Notes under the pieces: generated by a model
Told to the model about the DNA's origin: nothing
The model's input: the letters and a program-made list of their open reading frames with translations, nothing else
Database searches by the model: none
From: CAYGZQ01 sp964354375 [NCBI: uncultured Planctomycetota bacterium]
Lineage (GTDB): Bacteria > JAJVIF01 > JAPKYR01
DNA length: 64,000 nt
Reading direction: 5' to 3'
Assembly: GCA_964354375.1 (NCBI GenBank)
Contig: CAYGZQ010000006.1
Span: 25,055-89,054 of the forward strand
Part shown: in pieces, positions 27,883-36,490 of the stretch
Layout: each line of letters opens with the position of its first letter
How positions within the stretch are numbered: the first letter of the stretch is position 1
Translations under genes and position numbers: made by a program

Positions 27883-28353
27883 TCAGACTGTGGAAGCGGT
27901 CAGCCGTATCCGACAATCGGGGTTGGATGAGCCTTCGGGCCATGGGATCGTGAGGAGGACCTCCCACACGGCGTCGTTCCTGTTGACGGGGTTCGGATCG
28001 GTGTCGATCACCGCGGCGAGGGACTCGTCAACGACCACGCCGTTGACGGAGACGGTCCAGTTGGGGTCGTCCCAGTCACCGGCGGTTTGCCCCCCTGCCG
28101 TGAAGTCCCTGATCTGCGCCGTCACCTGCCAGCCTACGTTGGAAATCAGGTCGTAGTTGACATCGCCGATATCCTGTACGACGCCGAAATCGGAATACTG
28201 GTCGAACGTAAAGGTCAGAGGACCGACGTTGTTGACGGTGAAGAGTTGGACGGGAGCGAGGATGATCCCCAGGGCAGTGCCTTCCGACGGGCTCGCCTCC
28301 GCGGGCGCTGCAGACAACAGGAAGACTAAAAGGGAAAAGAGTAACTTGCGCAC
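27883..28353 (-). CDS. Pilin-like secreted beta protein 2
   Basis: This 156-residue protein begins at GTG (28353), six bases after AAAGGAGG, giving MRKLLFSLLVFLLSAAPAEA as signal peptide. The mature part has FTVNNVGPLTFTFDQYSDFG, VQDIGDVNYDLISNVGWQV and ends NPDCRIRLTASTV. It is nearly the same as subunit 3 and clearly related to subunit 1, so three tandem copies of one subunit gene are present. Beta-rich with a conserved aromatic D-Q-Y-S-D-F-G motif. Confidence 0.7.
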   Translation of the reverse strand: MRKLLFSLLVFLLSAAPAEASPSEGTALGIILAPVQLFTVNNVGPLTFTFDQYSDFGVVQDIGDVNYDLISNVGWQVTAQIRDFTAGGQTAGDWDDPNWTVSVNGVVVDESLAAVIDTDPNPVNRNDAVWEVLLTIPWPEGSSNPDCRIRLTASTV

Positions 28354-28439
28354 GGCAAGCCTCCTTTTTCTTTCCGGCACACAGAATCTTGCGGCAGAAA
28401 TAACCGCGGGGCGGTGCCCAAATCAAGGGCCGCGCCTTA

Positions 28440-28904
28440 TCAGACTTCGGAAGCGGTCATCTCAATGGTGCAGTCAGGCGTGGAGTTGGACTCGGGCCAT
28501 GGGATGGTCAGGAGGACCTGCCACATAGAGTTGACCCGGTGAACTGCAGCGCCACCGCTGTCGATGACGTCCGCCGCGACCTCATCAAGAGTGACCGCAT
28601 TGACCGAGAGCGTCCAGCCGACGCCGTTCCAATCGGCGGCGGTCTGACCGTTCTGAGTGCCGTCCAGTATAATGGCTACAACCTGCCAGGCCTGGTTAAC
28701 GGACAGGGTGTAGTCCACGTCCCCGATGTCCTGGGCGACACCGAAGTCCGAATACTGGTCGTACGTGAAGGTAAGCGGTCCGGCGTTGTTGGCTGTAAAC
28801 TCGACGATCGTCTGGATCGTGATCTCGACATCGACCGTTTCCTGTGCCATAGCAGGGACTGCCAGGAGGAGGAAGGCCGCAACACAGATAAAGAGCTTTC
28901 TCAT
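28440..28904 (-). CDS. Pilin-like secreted beta protein 1 (first gene of the operon)
   Basis: This 154-residue protein begins MRKLFICVAAFLLLAVPAMA, with GAGGTG just upstream of the ATG at 28904. The mature part begins with alternating hydrophobics (ETVDVEITIQTIVEFTANN), then GPLTFTYDQYSDFGVAQDIG and a C-terminal STPDCTIEMTASEV. The first position in a chaperone-usher-like operon fits a major subunit. Upstream on the minus strand TTGACA (28970-28975) is seen, with TAGTAT after a 21-bp spacer, longer than usual. Confidence 0.7.
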   Translation of the reverse strand: MRKLFICVAAFLLLAVPAMAQETVDVEITIQTIVEFTANNAGPLTFTYDQYSDFGVAQDIGDVDYTLSVNQAWQVVAIILDGTQNGQTAADWNGVGWTLSVNAVTLDEVAADVIDSGGAAVHRVNSMWQVLLTIPWPESNSTPDCTIEMTASEV

Positions 28905-29077
28905 GTTTTTCACCTCAGACAGGTGGTCCTAACCCGTCACATATACTATCCCGCGAGTATGCCTAGTTTTGTCAAAATGATTTGATCAAGGAAGGGATTT
29001 TCGGAGAGCGAGAAAACGAGCCAATACCGATCCCTGCACATGGGAGTCGCCCCTGGCGCCCGAGCCTGCTTGCATTC

Positions 29078-30052
29078 CTATTCCTTCTTATCTATCTCGC
29101 CCTCGATGTCGTAGTTCAGCGCAGTCACCATCTGCCTGATCGGATCGTAGTCGGTGTCCTGGGCGGGCACAAGCTCCTCGATCTCGTAGATGCCGTACAG
29201 GGGGCTGTCCTTGCCCTTCTTGCTGATTTCGATCAACGCCTGGACCAGCCTATCGTAGAACGGACCCTCGAGACCCGCTCGAAAGCTCACAGTATCGGCC
29301 GGGATGTCCGGCGTATAGGCGACCACCCTTGTTTCCTCCATGACCCTGGGCTCGGTCTCGAGCAGAGTGGTGCGCGCGTCGTCGAAACACGCGCCCGCGT
29401 CCAGCCGTCCGTTCAGAACCGCCTCGATTACTGCGGGATGGCTGCCCACGAACGTGTATTCCTTAAGATCTTCCTCCGGATCGATCCCGCTCGACATCAG
29501 CAGGGTTTTCGGATACAGATACCCGGAAGCCGACGATGCATCCACGAAACACATCGTTTTGCCCCGAAGGTCCTCAAGGGTCTCGATCCCGCTGTCGGCG
29601 CGGGTGATTATTTCTCCCCGATAAGTCGCTGATCCCCTTCGCACCGCCTTGAGCACCACGCGGACATCGTAACGGTCGTTCGCCAGCACGTAGGCCAGGG
29701 CCGGCAGAAACGCGGCTTCGAGGCGCTCGGCTCCCATCTGCTCCACGCAGGCGGTGTAGCTGAGCACCACAATTGATTCGACCGGATGCCCGATCAGCTC
29801 GCTTAGCTCATTGTTGAACTCGTCGAGCTGGGTGGCGATCTTGCCGGACTCGACGGACGGCACAAACGCGATCCGCACGGGACCTTCCGGCGCACCCGCG
29901 GGCACTGGGTTCTCCGTCTGAACGGCGGGTTTGGTGTCATCCTTTGTTCCTCCGGACGAGGGGCATCCGGTCATCAGGAAAGTGAAGAAGGCAAGACAGA
30001 TGACCAGCCAACAAGTCGGCAGCGTTGATTTTCGATTGAAGATGTCATGCAT
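29078..30052 (-). CDS. PhnD-like periplasmic binding lipoprotein (orphan)
   Basis: This 324-residue protein has a lipobox LMTGC. The mature part matches phosphate/phosphonate-type ABC binding proteins: VRIAFVPSVE, a KIATQLDEFNNELSELIGHP segment, ARSTLEDLRGK-like IETLEDLRGKTMCFVDASSA, SGYLYPKTLL and a late DAGACFDDARTTL. The ATG at 30052 follows AAAGGGGA. No permease or ATPase gene is adjacent, so the protein either works with a transporter encoded elsewhere or has a sensing role. The ligand cannot be read from sequence. Confidence 0.8.
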   Translation of the reverse strand: MHDIFNRKSTLPTCWLVICLAFFTFLMTGCPSSGGTKDDTKPAVQTENPVPAGAPEGPVRIAFVPSVESGKIATQLDEFNNELSELIGHPVESIVVLSYTACVEQMGAERLEAAFLPALAYVLANDRYDVRVVLKAVRRGSATYRGEIITRADSGIETLEDLRGKTMCFVDASSASGYLYPKTLLMSSGIDPEEDLKEYTFVGSHPAVIEAVLNGRLDAGACFDDARTTLLETEPRVMEETRVVAYTPDIPADTVSFRAGLEGPFYDRLVQALIEISKKGKDSPLYGIYEIEELVPAQDTDYDPIRQMVTALNYDIEGEIDKKE

Positions 30053-30144
30053 CGCGTGTCCCCTTTCGCGCATTCCCAAGGGTTATGACTATACTGCACC
30101 GGGGGGCATTGCGCCACAGCGGGTGAATGGCCCGGGGGAAAGTG

Positions 30145-30310
30145 TATGCCCCCCTGTAGTCCCCCCCAAGTCAAGAGCCCCCCTGTGGTCCCCCCCAAGG
30201 GGGGGACGGTTAATATATGAACTTCCCGTCAGACCTGCAATTGATGCGGATCCCGGCACACCCCATCCTCCCCTTGGGGGGGATCATAGGGGGGCCCTGG
30301 GGGGAATCAC
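30145..30310. repeat. C/G-run hairpin repeats (R5 family)
   Basis: CCCCCTGTAGTCCCCCCCAA, CCCCCCTGTGGTCCCCCCC, AAGGGGGGGAC and CCTTGGGGGGGATCAT succeed each other, in the opposite orientation to much of the cluster at 6640-6780. Runs of C and G can pair into hairpins. Confidence 0.7.
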
Positions 30311-30358
30311 GGGAGGGCGATATTTGTCCAAAGAGGACTCATTTCAGGCCCATCTACG

Positions 30359-30432
30359 GTTGTGACGGGCACCCATCTGCAGTTGTGACGGCCAACCGTC
30401 ACTTGCAAACAGAGCCGTTCGCCGGATAGTAT
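30359..30432 (+). promoter_or_regulatory. Operator-like palindrome and promoter of the ATP-grasp gene
   Basis: GTTGTGACGG occurs at 30359-30368 and 30382-30391. The second forms a palindrome GTGACGG-CCAA-CCGTCAC (30385-30402) directly abutting TTGCAA (30403-30408), which is 18 bp from TAGTAT (30427-30432). The start codon at 30440 is only seven bases past the -10, so the transcript could be leaderless. Confidence 0.5.
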
Positions 30433-30439
30433 TCTCCCG

Positions 30440-31339
30440 TTGAGCAAGGCCAAACCCTATCTGCTTCTTCTCACCGCCCGATCGACCGGATGGGCCGCAG
30501 GGCGTTTCCGCCGTGCCGCAAAAGATCGGGGAATCGCGATTCGCACGCTCGATCCAACCGACGTTCTGCTCGAGGCCGGGAGCGACGCGGGGTCGGTCAT
30601 GATTGCGGGGCGACGGCTGAGCAATCCGATCGCCGTGATTCCCCGGTTCGGACCGGGCAACTACGAAAACGGCCTGGCACTTCTTTCTCAACTTGAGGCG
30701 AGCGGAATCCCCACGAGCAATCCCGGCTACGCCATCGCGCTCGCCCGCGACACCTACCGCACGCTGCTCGAGCTGAGGAACGCCGGGCTTCGAATTCCGA
30801 AAACGGCGCGGGTTCTGTCGATCAGGGACCTGAAGCCGGCGCGCCGGATTGTGCCGGGGCCGCCGTGGATTCTCAAGACCTTCACCGGCGCGATGGGAAT
30901 CGGGACCATGCTCGTGCGCGATGTGGATCAGCTCGAAGCGCTCGCCGCAACGCTGTGGGCGCTCGGGCAGCCGATCCTCATGCAGGAGTATGTCTATTCT
31001 TCGTCGGGGAAATCGGATGACATCCGCGCCCTTGTCATCGGCGGAAAGGTCCTCGGGGCGATCCAGAGACTGGCCCCGTCGGGCGGCTACAGGGCCAATG
31101 TGCATCAGGGCGGGACACCCCAGGAGATCAGGCTCTCGAGGCGGGAGAAGACGATCGCGCTGAAAGCTGCGGTAGCGGTCGGACTCAGCATCGCGGGAGT
31201 GGACTGGATCGAGACAGTGAACGGGCCGGTGCTTCTCGAGGTGAATGCGACTCCGGGCTTCCAGGGTTTCGAATCCGCGACGGGAATCGACGCCGCGGGC
31301 GCTATGGTAGACTATTCTCTGAGGCTGGCGGGTCGCTGA
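30440..31339 (+). CDS. RimK-type ATP-grasp ligase
   Basis: This 299-residue protein has the RimK/LysX-type ATP-grasp layout: an N-terminal domain with VIPRFGPGNYENGLALLSQLE and SNPGYAIALARDTYRTLLEL, an ATP-binding part with PWILKTFTGAMGIGTML and LMQEYVY, DIRALVIGGKVLGAIQR, and VLLEVNATPGFQGFE for the metal-binding E and N. The family joins amino acids (often glutamate) to protein or cofactor carboxyls. The only start giving the full N-terminus is TTG at 30440. No carrier protein such as LysW and no S6 gene is nearby, so the substrate is unknown. Confidence 0.85.
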   Translation: MSKAKPYLLLLTARSTGWAAGRFRRAAKDRGIAIRTLDPTDVLLEAGSDAGSVMIAGRRLSNPIAVIPRFGPGNYENGLALLSQLEASGIPTSNPGYAIALARDTYRTLLELRNAGLRIPKTARVLSIRDLKPARRIVPGPPWILKTFTGAMGIGTMLVRDVDQLEALAATLWALGQPILMQEYVYSSSGKSDDIRALVIGGKVLGAIQRLAPSGGYRANVHQGGTPQEIRLSRREKTIALKAAVAVGLSIAGVDWIETVNGPVLLEVNATPGFQGFESATGIDAAGAMVDYSLRLAGR

Positions 31340-31397
31340 TGTCGGTGACCCGTCCCGCCCGGGCAGTGCCATGGAATCCCTCATCGGGGAGGACCGA

Positions 31398-31973
31398 ATG
31401 CAATCAAAAACCTGTCTGAAAGTAGTCCTGGTCGGATGCATCATGCTCGCCGTGCTCGGCATTCTTGTTGCGGCAGGCTGCCTGTGGTGCGGCTTCAACC
31501 TGTTCGGAGGGCTCTTCCGGACTCTGGCGAGCACAGCCAAGATCAAGACCTACTTCACAGGCCTTGAATCCCAGGGCTGGGAGGTCGACGATTCCGAGTC
31601 GAGGCAACCCGAGGGCTACGGGGCGGAAGTGGAGATCGGCGACATAATGATCTGGCGCGCTCGCGAGAAGCCCGAGGACGAATGGACCTACTACGTGTGG
31701 GAAGCCGCCATACCTGAGGTTGAGAAGGCCGACGAGGATGTCACGAAACTTCTGGACTTCATGCTCCTCCCTCGAACCCAGGCGGCTCTGGACGTGCATC
31801 ACGAACTCAAGCTTCCACTCCCCGAGAATTTCGAGCTCCGCGAATGGAAGCCGGTATCAGACAAGTACGACGGGTCGGACGAGAACTCGGGGCTGAACAA
31901 GAAGAACAAGAAGCTCAAGGAGAAAGGCGAGGGGGACGATTCGGAAACAACGCCCGTACAGGGCGAAGCATGA
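31398..31973 (+). CDS. Membrane-anchored protein of unknown function
   Basis: This 191-residue protein has one N-terminal membrane helix (about residues 8-33, with Cys residues including AAGCLWCGF) and a hydrophilic extracytoplasmic or cytosolic part. The C-terminal 35 residues are charged, with a NKKNKKLKEKGEG stretch. GGGGAGG precedes the ATG. It follows the ATP-grasp gene by 58 bp and may share its transcript. No domain is recognised. Confidence 0.65.
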   Translation: MQSKTCLKVVLVGCIMLAVLGILVAAGCLWCGFNLFGGLFRTLASTAKIKTYFTGLESQGWEVDDSESRQPEGYGAEVEIGDIMIWRAREKPEDEWTYYVWEAAIPEVEKADEDVTKLLDFMLLPRTQAALDVHHELKLPLPENFELREWKPVSDKYDGSDENSGLNKKNKKLKEKGEGDDSETTPVQGEA

Positions 31974-31993
31974 GGCTACGGGACGACCAGGAA

Positions 31994-32749
31994 CTAGTAG
32001 CGCCACTCGGTCGGGCGGCGTTGAACCACATACGCCCCGTCGAGAGTTTTCCAGCGCCAATCGACGTCCAGCAGGCCAGTGAATCCAAGCGCCTGGGCGA
32101 GCGCGTACGAAAGATCGATTCCTCCCCGGTTGGTCCTCCTGCCCCTCGCATCTATGCCGGACTCGGCGTCTGGACGGGAATAGTCCTCCCAGTACGGATC
32201 CTCGGTGCACCAGGGTCCCACATCCGCTACATATGCCTCCAGAACGGGACCGTCTTTCCCTGAGGGTTTGATCTCAATCACCCTGAAAAGGCCTTCGCCC
32301 TCTTCGCCATCGATGATCCATCCATACAGCTCTCCGAGGCTGGGACCCTCTCCGGGCCAGTATTCGAACGGAAGAGTGGCCGGATCACCAGCGTCGATGC
32401 CGCTCTGAAGAAGCTCATCCAGCTCAGGCTTGGCTTCATCGCACCTCGACATTCTGCACGCCATCAGACCTCCCAGGCAGTCCAGGCCATCGGTTCTTGA
32501 CGGAAGCGCACAGAAGAAGTCCTTACCGGGGTAGAGCTTGTTCCCGTAGGCGCCCCACATGAACTCATGACCGTCGCCGTAATGGCCGGCCACGACCTGC
32601 TCGTTCCACGGGAGCCCATCGCTAAGGGGGGAATTCGCTGCGGTCGCGGTTCCCTGGGCCTTGGTGTCATGCTGAAACGGCACCATGAATGCCAGGGTTA
32701 AAAGGGCACAAACAGACACAATCAGATGCGATTTAAGGCGCCGGTTCAC
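31994..32749 (-). CDS. Secreted protein with a possible double-psi barrel-like C-terminus
   Basis: This 251-residue protein starts at GTG (32749) with an N-terminal signal (LIVSVCALLTLAFMVPF). The mature part is Trp/Tyr/Gly-rich. Near the C-terminus, EAYVADVGPWCTEDPYWED, then SGIDARGRRTNRGGIDLS and YALAQALGF, resemble segments seen in secreted double-psi beta-barrel proteins. That comparison is from memory and tentative. TATAAT on the minus strand (32789-32794) is a likely -10, with ATGACC 17 bp before it. It converges on the preceding gene with a 20-bp gap. Confidence 0.55.
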   Translation of the reverse strand: MNRRLKSHLIVSVCALLTLAFMVPFQHDTKAQGTATAANSPLSDGLPWNEQVVAGHYGDGHEFMWGAYGNKLYPGKDFFCALPSRTDGLDCLGGLMACRMSRCDEAKPELDELLQSGIDAGDPATLPFEYWPGEGPSLGELYGWIIDGEEGEGLFRVIEIKPSGKDGPVLEAYVADVGPWCTEDPYWEDYSRPDAESGIDARGRRTNRGGIDLSYALAQALGFTGLLDVDWRWKTLDGAYVVQRRPTEWRY

Positions 32750-32866
32750 AGGTAACCGCCATGTCGCAACGGCATAGAAAGGATAGATATTATAGTGGCA
32801 AATGACGAGCAGGTCATGTCAAGCTGAAGGTCTGCTTGAGTGCGAATAGCCTCGCAAGGTGTCAAC

Positions 32867-34162
32867 ATGTCACAAGGGAGTCGTAGTGCACGACCCATAA
32901 ACCCAGATCCCCGCGCGTCGCGAGAGGGTCCGAGGGAGCTGTCGGGAATCGACCGCATCGCAGAAGCGTGTGATCGACTGAACGGCGGTTTGAGCGGCGA
33001 AGCTCTGAAGACCGAGACTCGAAGAATCCAGGAGATCGCCTCCAACCTCCACTCTCTCGCCTATCGCACACGGCTGCTGGCGCAAAAGGCTCTAAGGCTG
33101 GTCGATTCCGATCTGCCGCTTGAAACCCTTCAGAATGTCCTGACCGACGCGATCAGTCTTCTGGGTGCCAGGCGGGGGCAGATATTGATACGCGTCGAGG
33201 AATCCGAGACGTTCGACAGGCTTCCGTCGATAGGTTCCCAGACCGAGCCCGACGAGATGGAAGGCCTGTTCATCGACGCGGTGGCCAGAAGAGCGTACGA
33301 AACCAACCAGCCGGTCCTTTATCCCGACCCGAACGATTTCCCTGAGCTGGAGTCCCTTCCAGATCTCGATCGCTTTGCCGATGCAGGCGTTCTTGCGGTG
33401 CCCTTATCGACCGAAACGGACGGAAGGCACGAGAGAATCGGGGTACTGTATCTCGAGACACCTCCCGAGAAGGGAGCCATCCCGGAGACCGACATCTGGA
33501 TCGTGCAGTTCCTGGGTTCCCTGACAGCCCTTTCGATCCGGAACATACGGCTGACCGCCGCTCTCAGGATGGCGTACCAGGAGACCGTACACGCGCTGGT
33601 AAAAGCACTCGAAGCGAAGGACCCATATACGCGCGGTCACTCCGAGCGAGTCGCCGAATACTCCGAGCGGTGCGGCAAACGTTTCGAGCTCGGGCAGGCC
33701 CGGCTCAAGACTGTCTACTCCGCCGCGCTCCTGCACGACATCGGCAAGATCGGAATACGCGAGAGTGTCCTCAACAAGCCGTCGAAACTCACACCGGACG
33801 AATACGACCACATCAAGAAGCACCCGTTGATCTCCGAGGCGATCCTGCACGGTCTCACGTTCCTCACGGAGGAAAACGAGATCCTCAAGCAGCACCATGA
33901 GCGATACGACGGCAAGGGGTATCCTTACGGGCTGAAGGGCGACGAGATCAGCCTCGAAGGCGCCATCATCCAGGTCGCCGACGCATGGGACGCGATGACA
34001 TCCCGGCGCGTATACCGCAAGGAGCTCGACCTGAAGATAGCGCTGGAGGAACTCAGGGAACACTCCGGCTCCCAGTTCAGCCCGAGGGTTGTGGAGATGT
34101 TCGTGCGGATGGTCCGGGAGGACGGGCTTGTGGCGGTCGAGGAAATCGACGGGGAGCAGTAG
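32867..34162 (+). CDS. GAF-HD-GYP domain phosphodiesterase
   Basis: This 431-residue cytosolic protein has a helical N-terminus, a GAF-like sensor (about residues 80-225) and an HD-GYP domain (about 240-415): HSERVAEYSERCG, AALLHDIGKIGI, HPLISEAIL, QHHERYDGKGYPYGL and DAWDAMTSRRVYR. The HDIGK and HHExxDGxGYP residues are intact, so cyclic-di-GMP (or related) phosphodiesterase activity is expected. AAGGTG lies six bases before the ATG. It shares a divergent promoter region with the preceding gene and may respond to a small ligand through GAF. Confidence 0.9.
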   Translation: MSQGSRSARPINPDPRASREGPRELSGIDRIAEACDRLNGGLSGEALKTETRRIQEIASNLHSLAYRTRLLAQKALRLVDSDLPLETLQNVLTDAISLLGARRGQILIRVEESETFDRLPSIGSQTEPDEMEGLFIDAVARRAYETNQPVLYPDPNDFPELESLPDLDRFADAGVLAVPLSTETDGRHERIGVLYLETPPEKGAIPETDIWIVQFLGSLTALSIRNIRLTAALRMAYQETVHALVKALEAKDPYTRGHSERVAEYSERCGKRFELGQARLKTVYSAALLHDIGKIGIRESVLNKPSKLTPDEYDHIKKHPLISEAILHGLTFLTEENEILKQHHERYDGKGYPYGLKGDEISLEGAIIQVADAWDAMTSRRVYRKELDLKIALEELREHSGSQFSPRVVEMFVRMVREDGLVAVEEIDGEQ

Positions 34163-34293
34163 AAGTCGCCGGACGAATCGCAAACGGGCTCCTCACATGC
34201 ATTCCCCTTAAGCCTGTTTAAATCCTGCCCAAGTGTTTCTCAGAAACTAATGTTGACGGGAACCGGGCTCCTGTGAGCGCGGGAGGAGACAAC

Positions 34294-36309
34294 ATGCACG
34301 ATTTTTCCAGAACCTGCGGACCGGTCCTGATGATGAGCCTGGCACTAATCCTGGGGTGCGGAGAAGGAACGCAGGAACCGACGGTCACGCCGCTGGAGTC
34401 CGGTCGCGAGTTTCAGACTCCCCGGATCGCAGCCGATACCGCCACAAGCATAAGGCAATGGGGGACATGGATTCTTCACTGCGAGGAAGCGACCGACAAG
34501 ACTCCTGCGTCGGTGAAAGCGATTCCCCTTCGCTCGGGAGAAATCCATGTGAATGTCACGGGCATGCTGCTCCCCCCGACCTGTGTGAACTGCATGGATG
34601 TCTCGCTGATGGGAGTGATCGGACTGGACTGGACCATCTACGTCAGCCTGACCAACCCAACCGTACAGACGGCGTACGATGTAACGGGGATTTTTCCGGG
34701 TTCGGACGGACCTACTATTCTTGAGCCCGACAGCTACACCGACATGTGCGACATGGACGGGGACTCCTCGACGCACAATCCATTCATCAGGTTCGAGACC
34801 GGCGATCCGGGCGAGGAATGGGGTCCGGGGGAAACGCACGGGCAGACGCTGACTTTCCGGCGCTATCCCGGCGAGAAATTCACCGACCTGGTTTATGTCG
34901 TGACGGCAAGCTGGCCCTCAAACCAGGGGGAGATCGTTGAGCTCAGGAACCCGCTGGCGACCGGCCCGCTATACACCGATGCGTCCAAGCCCGCCAACCT
35001 TACCGTCGAGGTCCCTGACTGGCAGAACGACATCGAGTATGTGTTGATAGACCTCGAACCCGTCAATGGAAGTGCGTTCACGCACATGGAACCGTCCGGC
35101 AACGGCACGTACCAGGTTTACAGCTACGCCGCATACGGGCTCTCACCGGGAAGCGTCGATCTGCTCATGGCGGCGAAGAGCTTCGGGTCGGACTACATCA
35201 CGTACAACTACCTCACCGTCGAGATAATGGATCCGCTGCCGCCTCCCACGTATTTTCAGCTCCTGAGCGGTCCGACAGCCCTGACCGGAGACGGCACGCC
35301 GTACGGGGAACTCGACCTGGCTATGATCGGCAAACCCGGCGGCTCCTCCACTACCCTCGTGTACGCTTCCCCGACCGAGATCTACGCCTGGGACGAGGAC
35401 TACTCCGAATCCGGCTTGTTCGCGACATTGATCGACACCACGGGCGGCGATCCCGACTTCCCGATCGACCCGATCTCCAGAATCGCAGCACCCGTACCCG
35501 CGCTTCCCGAGAGTCCCGACACCTATTCGTTTCTGCAGACGAATCTCGACACGGCGGTCTTCGATGACACTACGGATCCGCCGATCCTGTTTGAAAATAC
35601 CCTCAGGATTCTGGATCTTGAGAACCTGCAGGTCGTCGACTTCAGGCTGATCGCGGACAAAGAGGATACCCCCGAGGTCGATGCGATACTAAGACCGGCG
35701 GATGTCTCGGGCGGGGTGAAGGGCGACAAGCGCGGATACGCGATATGGGTCCCCGACGACGGCGCTTATCAGGGGTATTATCCCTTTGTCGCTCTTGTCA
35801 TGTATGAGGCGCCGTACAAGGATGCATCGCAGGAGTTCGACACACTGATCGGGGGCGTGCCGAAAGGCACCGGAGCGGGCATGCTGAATCCGGAGGATGT
35901 CGACGGTCTTGCCGTGTGGGACGGGGGAAGCTCCGGGGAAATCATGGCGATCGTAAGTGAAGGGGGAAGCTCGAACGAGGTCGAGATTTTTTCGGGGAAC
36001 TACCTGACGAATCCGGGCGGCGAGCTTACGTCGGTGGCAACCCTGGGGGGTTTTTCGGGGACGCCGCTCGACGTGGCGGTGCTGCCGGTCGGCGACGCAG
36101 GTAAAGAGGATGAGAATTGGATTTGCATCCTTACGGACGCCCAGACGATCGAGGTGTACTCGTTCACCGGCGATTTCATCGAGTCGATCTACGATCTCGA
36201 CGCGGTCCAGGGAGAGCCGAGACACATCGACACCGATACCGTGAACATGCGCATTCATCTGATGATGGACGGCCCGCTGGCGGCGGTGTTCGAGTACACC
36301 GGGATGTGA
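34294..36309 (+). CDS. Lipoprotein, distant member of the shared-module family with beta-rich C-terminus
   Basis: This 671-residue protein has lipobox LALILGC. Residues about 45-260 echo the shared module: WGTWIL, IPLRSGEIHVNVTG, CVNCMDV, AYDVTGIF, VVTASW, VEVPDWQND. From about residue 330 to the end the sequence has repeated strand-turn segments (LVYASPTEIYAWDEDY, IWVPDDG, DGLAVWDGG, EVYSFTGDF) such as are found in beta-propellers, but repeats are irregular. GGGAGGAG precedes the ATG at 34294. A strong terminator follows at 36406. Surface location is likely; function unknown. Confidence 0.75.
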   Translation: MHDFSRTCGPVLMMSLALILGCGEGTQEPTVTPLESGREFQTPRIAADTATSIRQWGTWILHCEEATDKTPASVKAIPLRSGEIHVNVTGMLLPPTCVNCMDVSLMGVIGLDWTIYVSLTNPTVQTAYDVTGIFPGSDGPTILEPDSYTDMCDMDGDSSTHNPFIRFETGDPGEEWGPGETHGQTLTFRRYPGEKFTDLVYVVTASWPSNQGEIVELRNPLATGPLYTDASKPANLTVEVPDWQNDIEYVLIDLEPVNGSAFTHMEPSGNGTYQVYSYAAYGLSPGSVDLLMAAKSFGSDYITYNYLTVEIMDPLPPPTYFQLLSGPTALTGDGTPYGELDLAMIGKPGGSSTTLVYASPTEIYAWDEDYSESGLFATLIDTTGGDPDFPIDPISRIAAPVPALPESPDTYSFLQTNLDTAVFDDTTDPPILFENTLRILDLENLQVVDFRLIADKEDTPEVDAILRPADVSGGVKGDKRGYAIWVPDDGAYQGYYPFVALVMYEAPYKDASQEFDTLIGGVPKGTGAGMLNPEDVDGLAVWDGGSSGEIMAIVSEGGSSNEVEIFSGNYLTNPGGELTSVATLGGFSGTPLDVAVLPVGDAGKEDENWICILTDAQTIEVYSFTGDFIESIYDLDAVQGEPRHIDTDTVNMRIHLMMDGPLAAVFEYTGM

Positions 36310-36405
36310 AATCTCCGGCATCCTAAGGGAAAAGCGAACCTTTGCCGGTAGAGAATAGTCTGTAAAGGTGCAGCCTCCTTAGACATATGCTTCGAAGCGA
36401 AAAAC

Positions 36406-36432
36406 GGAAGCGCCTCCCCGGCGCTTCCTTGA
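36406..36432 (+). terminator. Terminator of the 34294 gene
   Basis: GGAAGCGCC (36406-36414) pairs with GGCGCTTCC (36420-36428) across a five-base loop, followed by TTGATTT. Confidence 0.7.
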
Positions 36433-36490
36433 TTTGCAGGCGGGCCGGACGATATGGTTTTTCAAGGGTCTCTTGGGCTACAATTCATTC

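Larger units (their letters stand above)
30053..30439. other. Divergent intergenic region with C/G-run repeats and operator
   Basis: This 387-bp gap between the divergent binding-protein and ATP-grasp genes contains R5-type C/G runs (30145-30310), an operator-like palindrome and promoter (30359-30432), and on the minus strand a TATAGT that may be the -10 of the binding-protein gene. No gene is supported. Confidence 0.65.

Noticed and set aside
28976-29632. A 216-codon plus-strand frame opposite the PhnD-like gene
   Set aside because: It is antisense to a gene with a clear lipobox and binding-protein motifs and shows no domain or ribosome site of its own.
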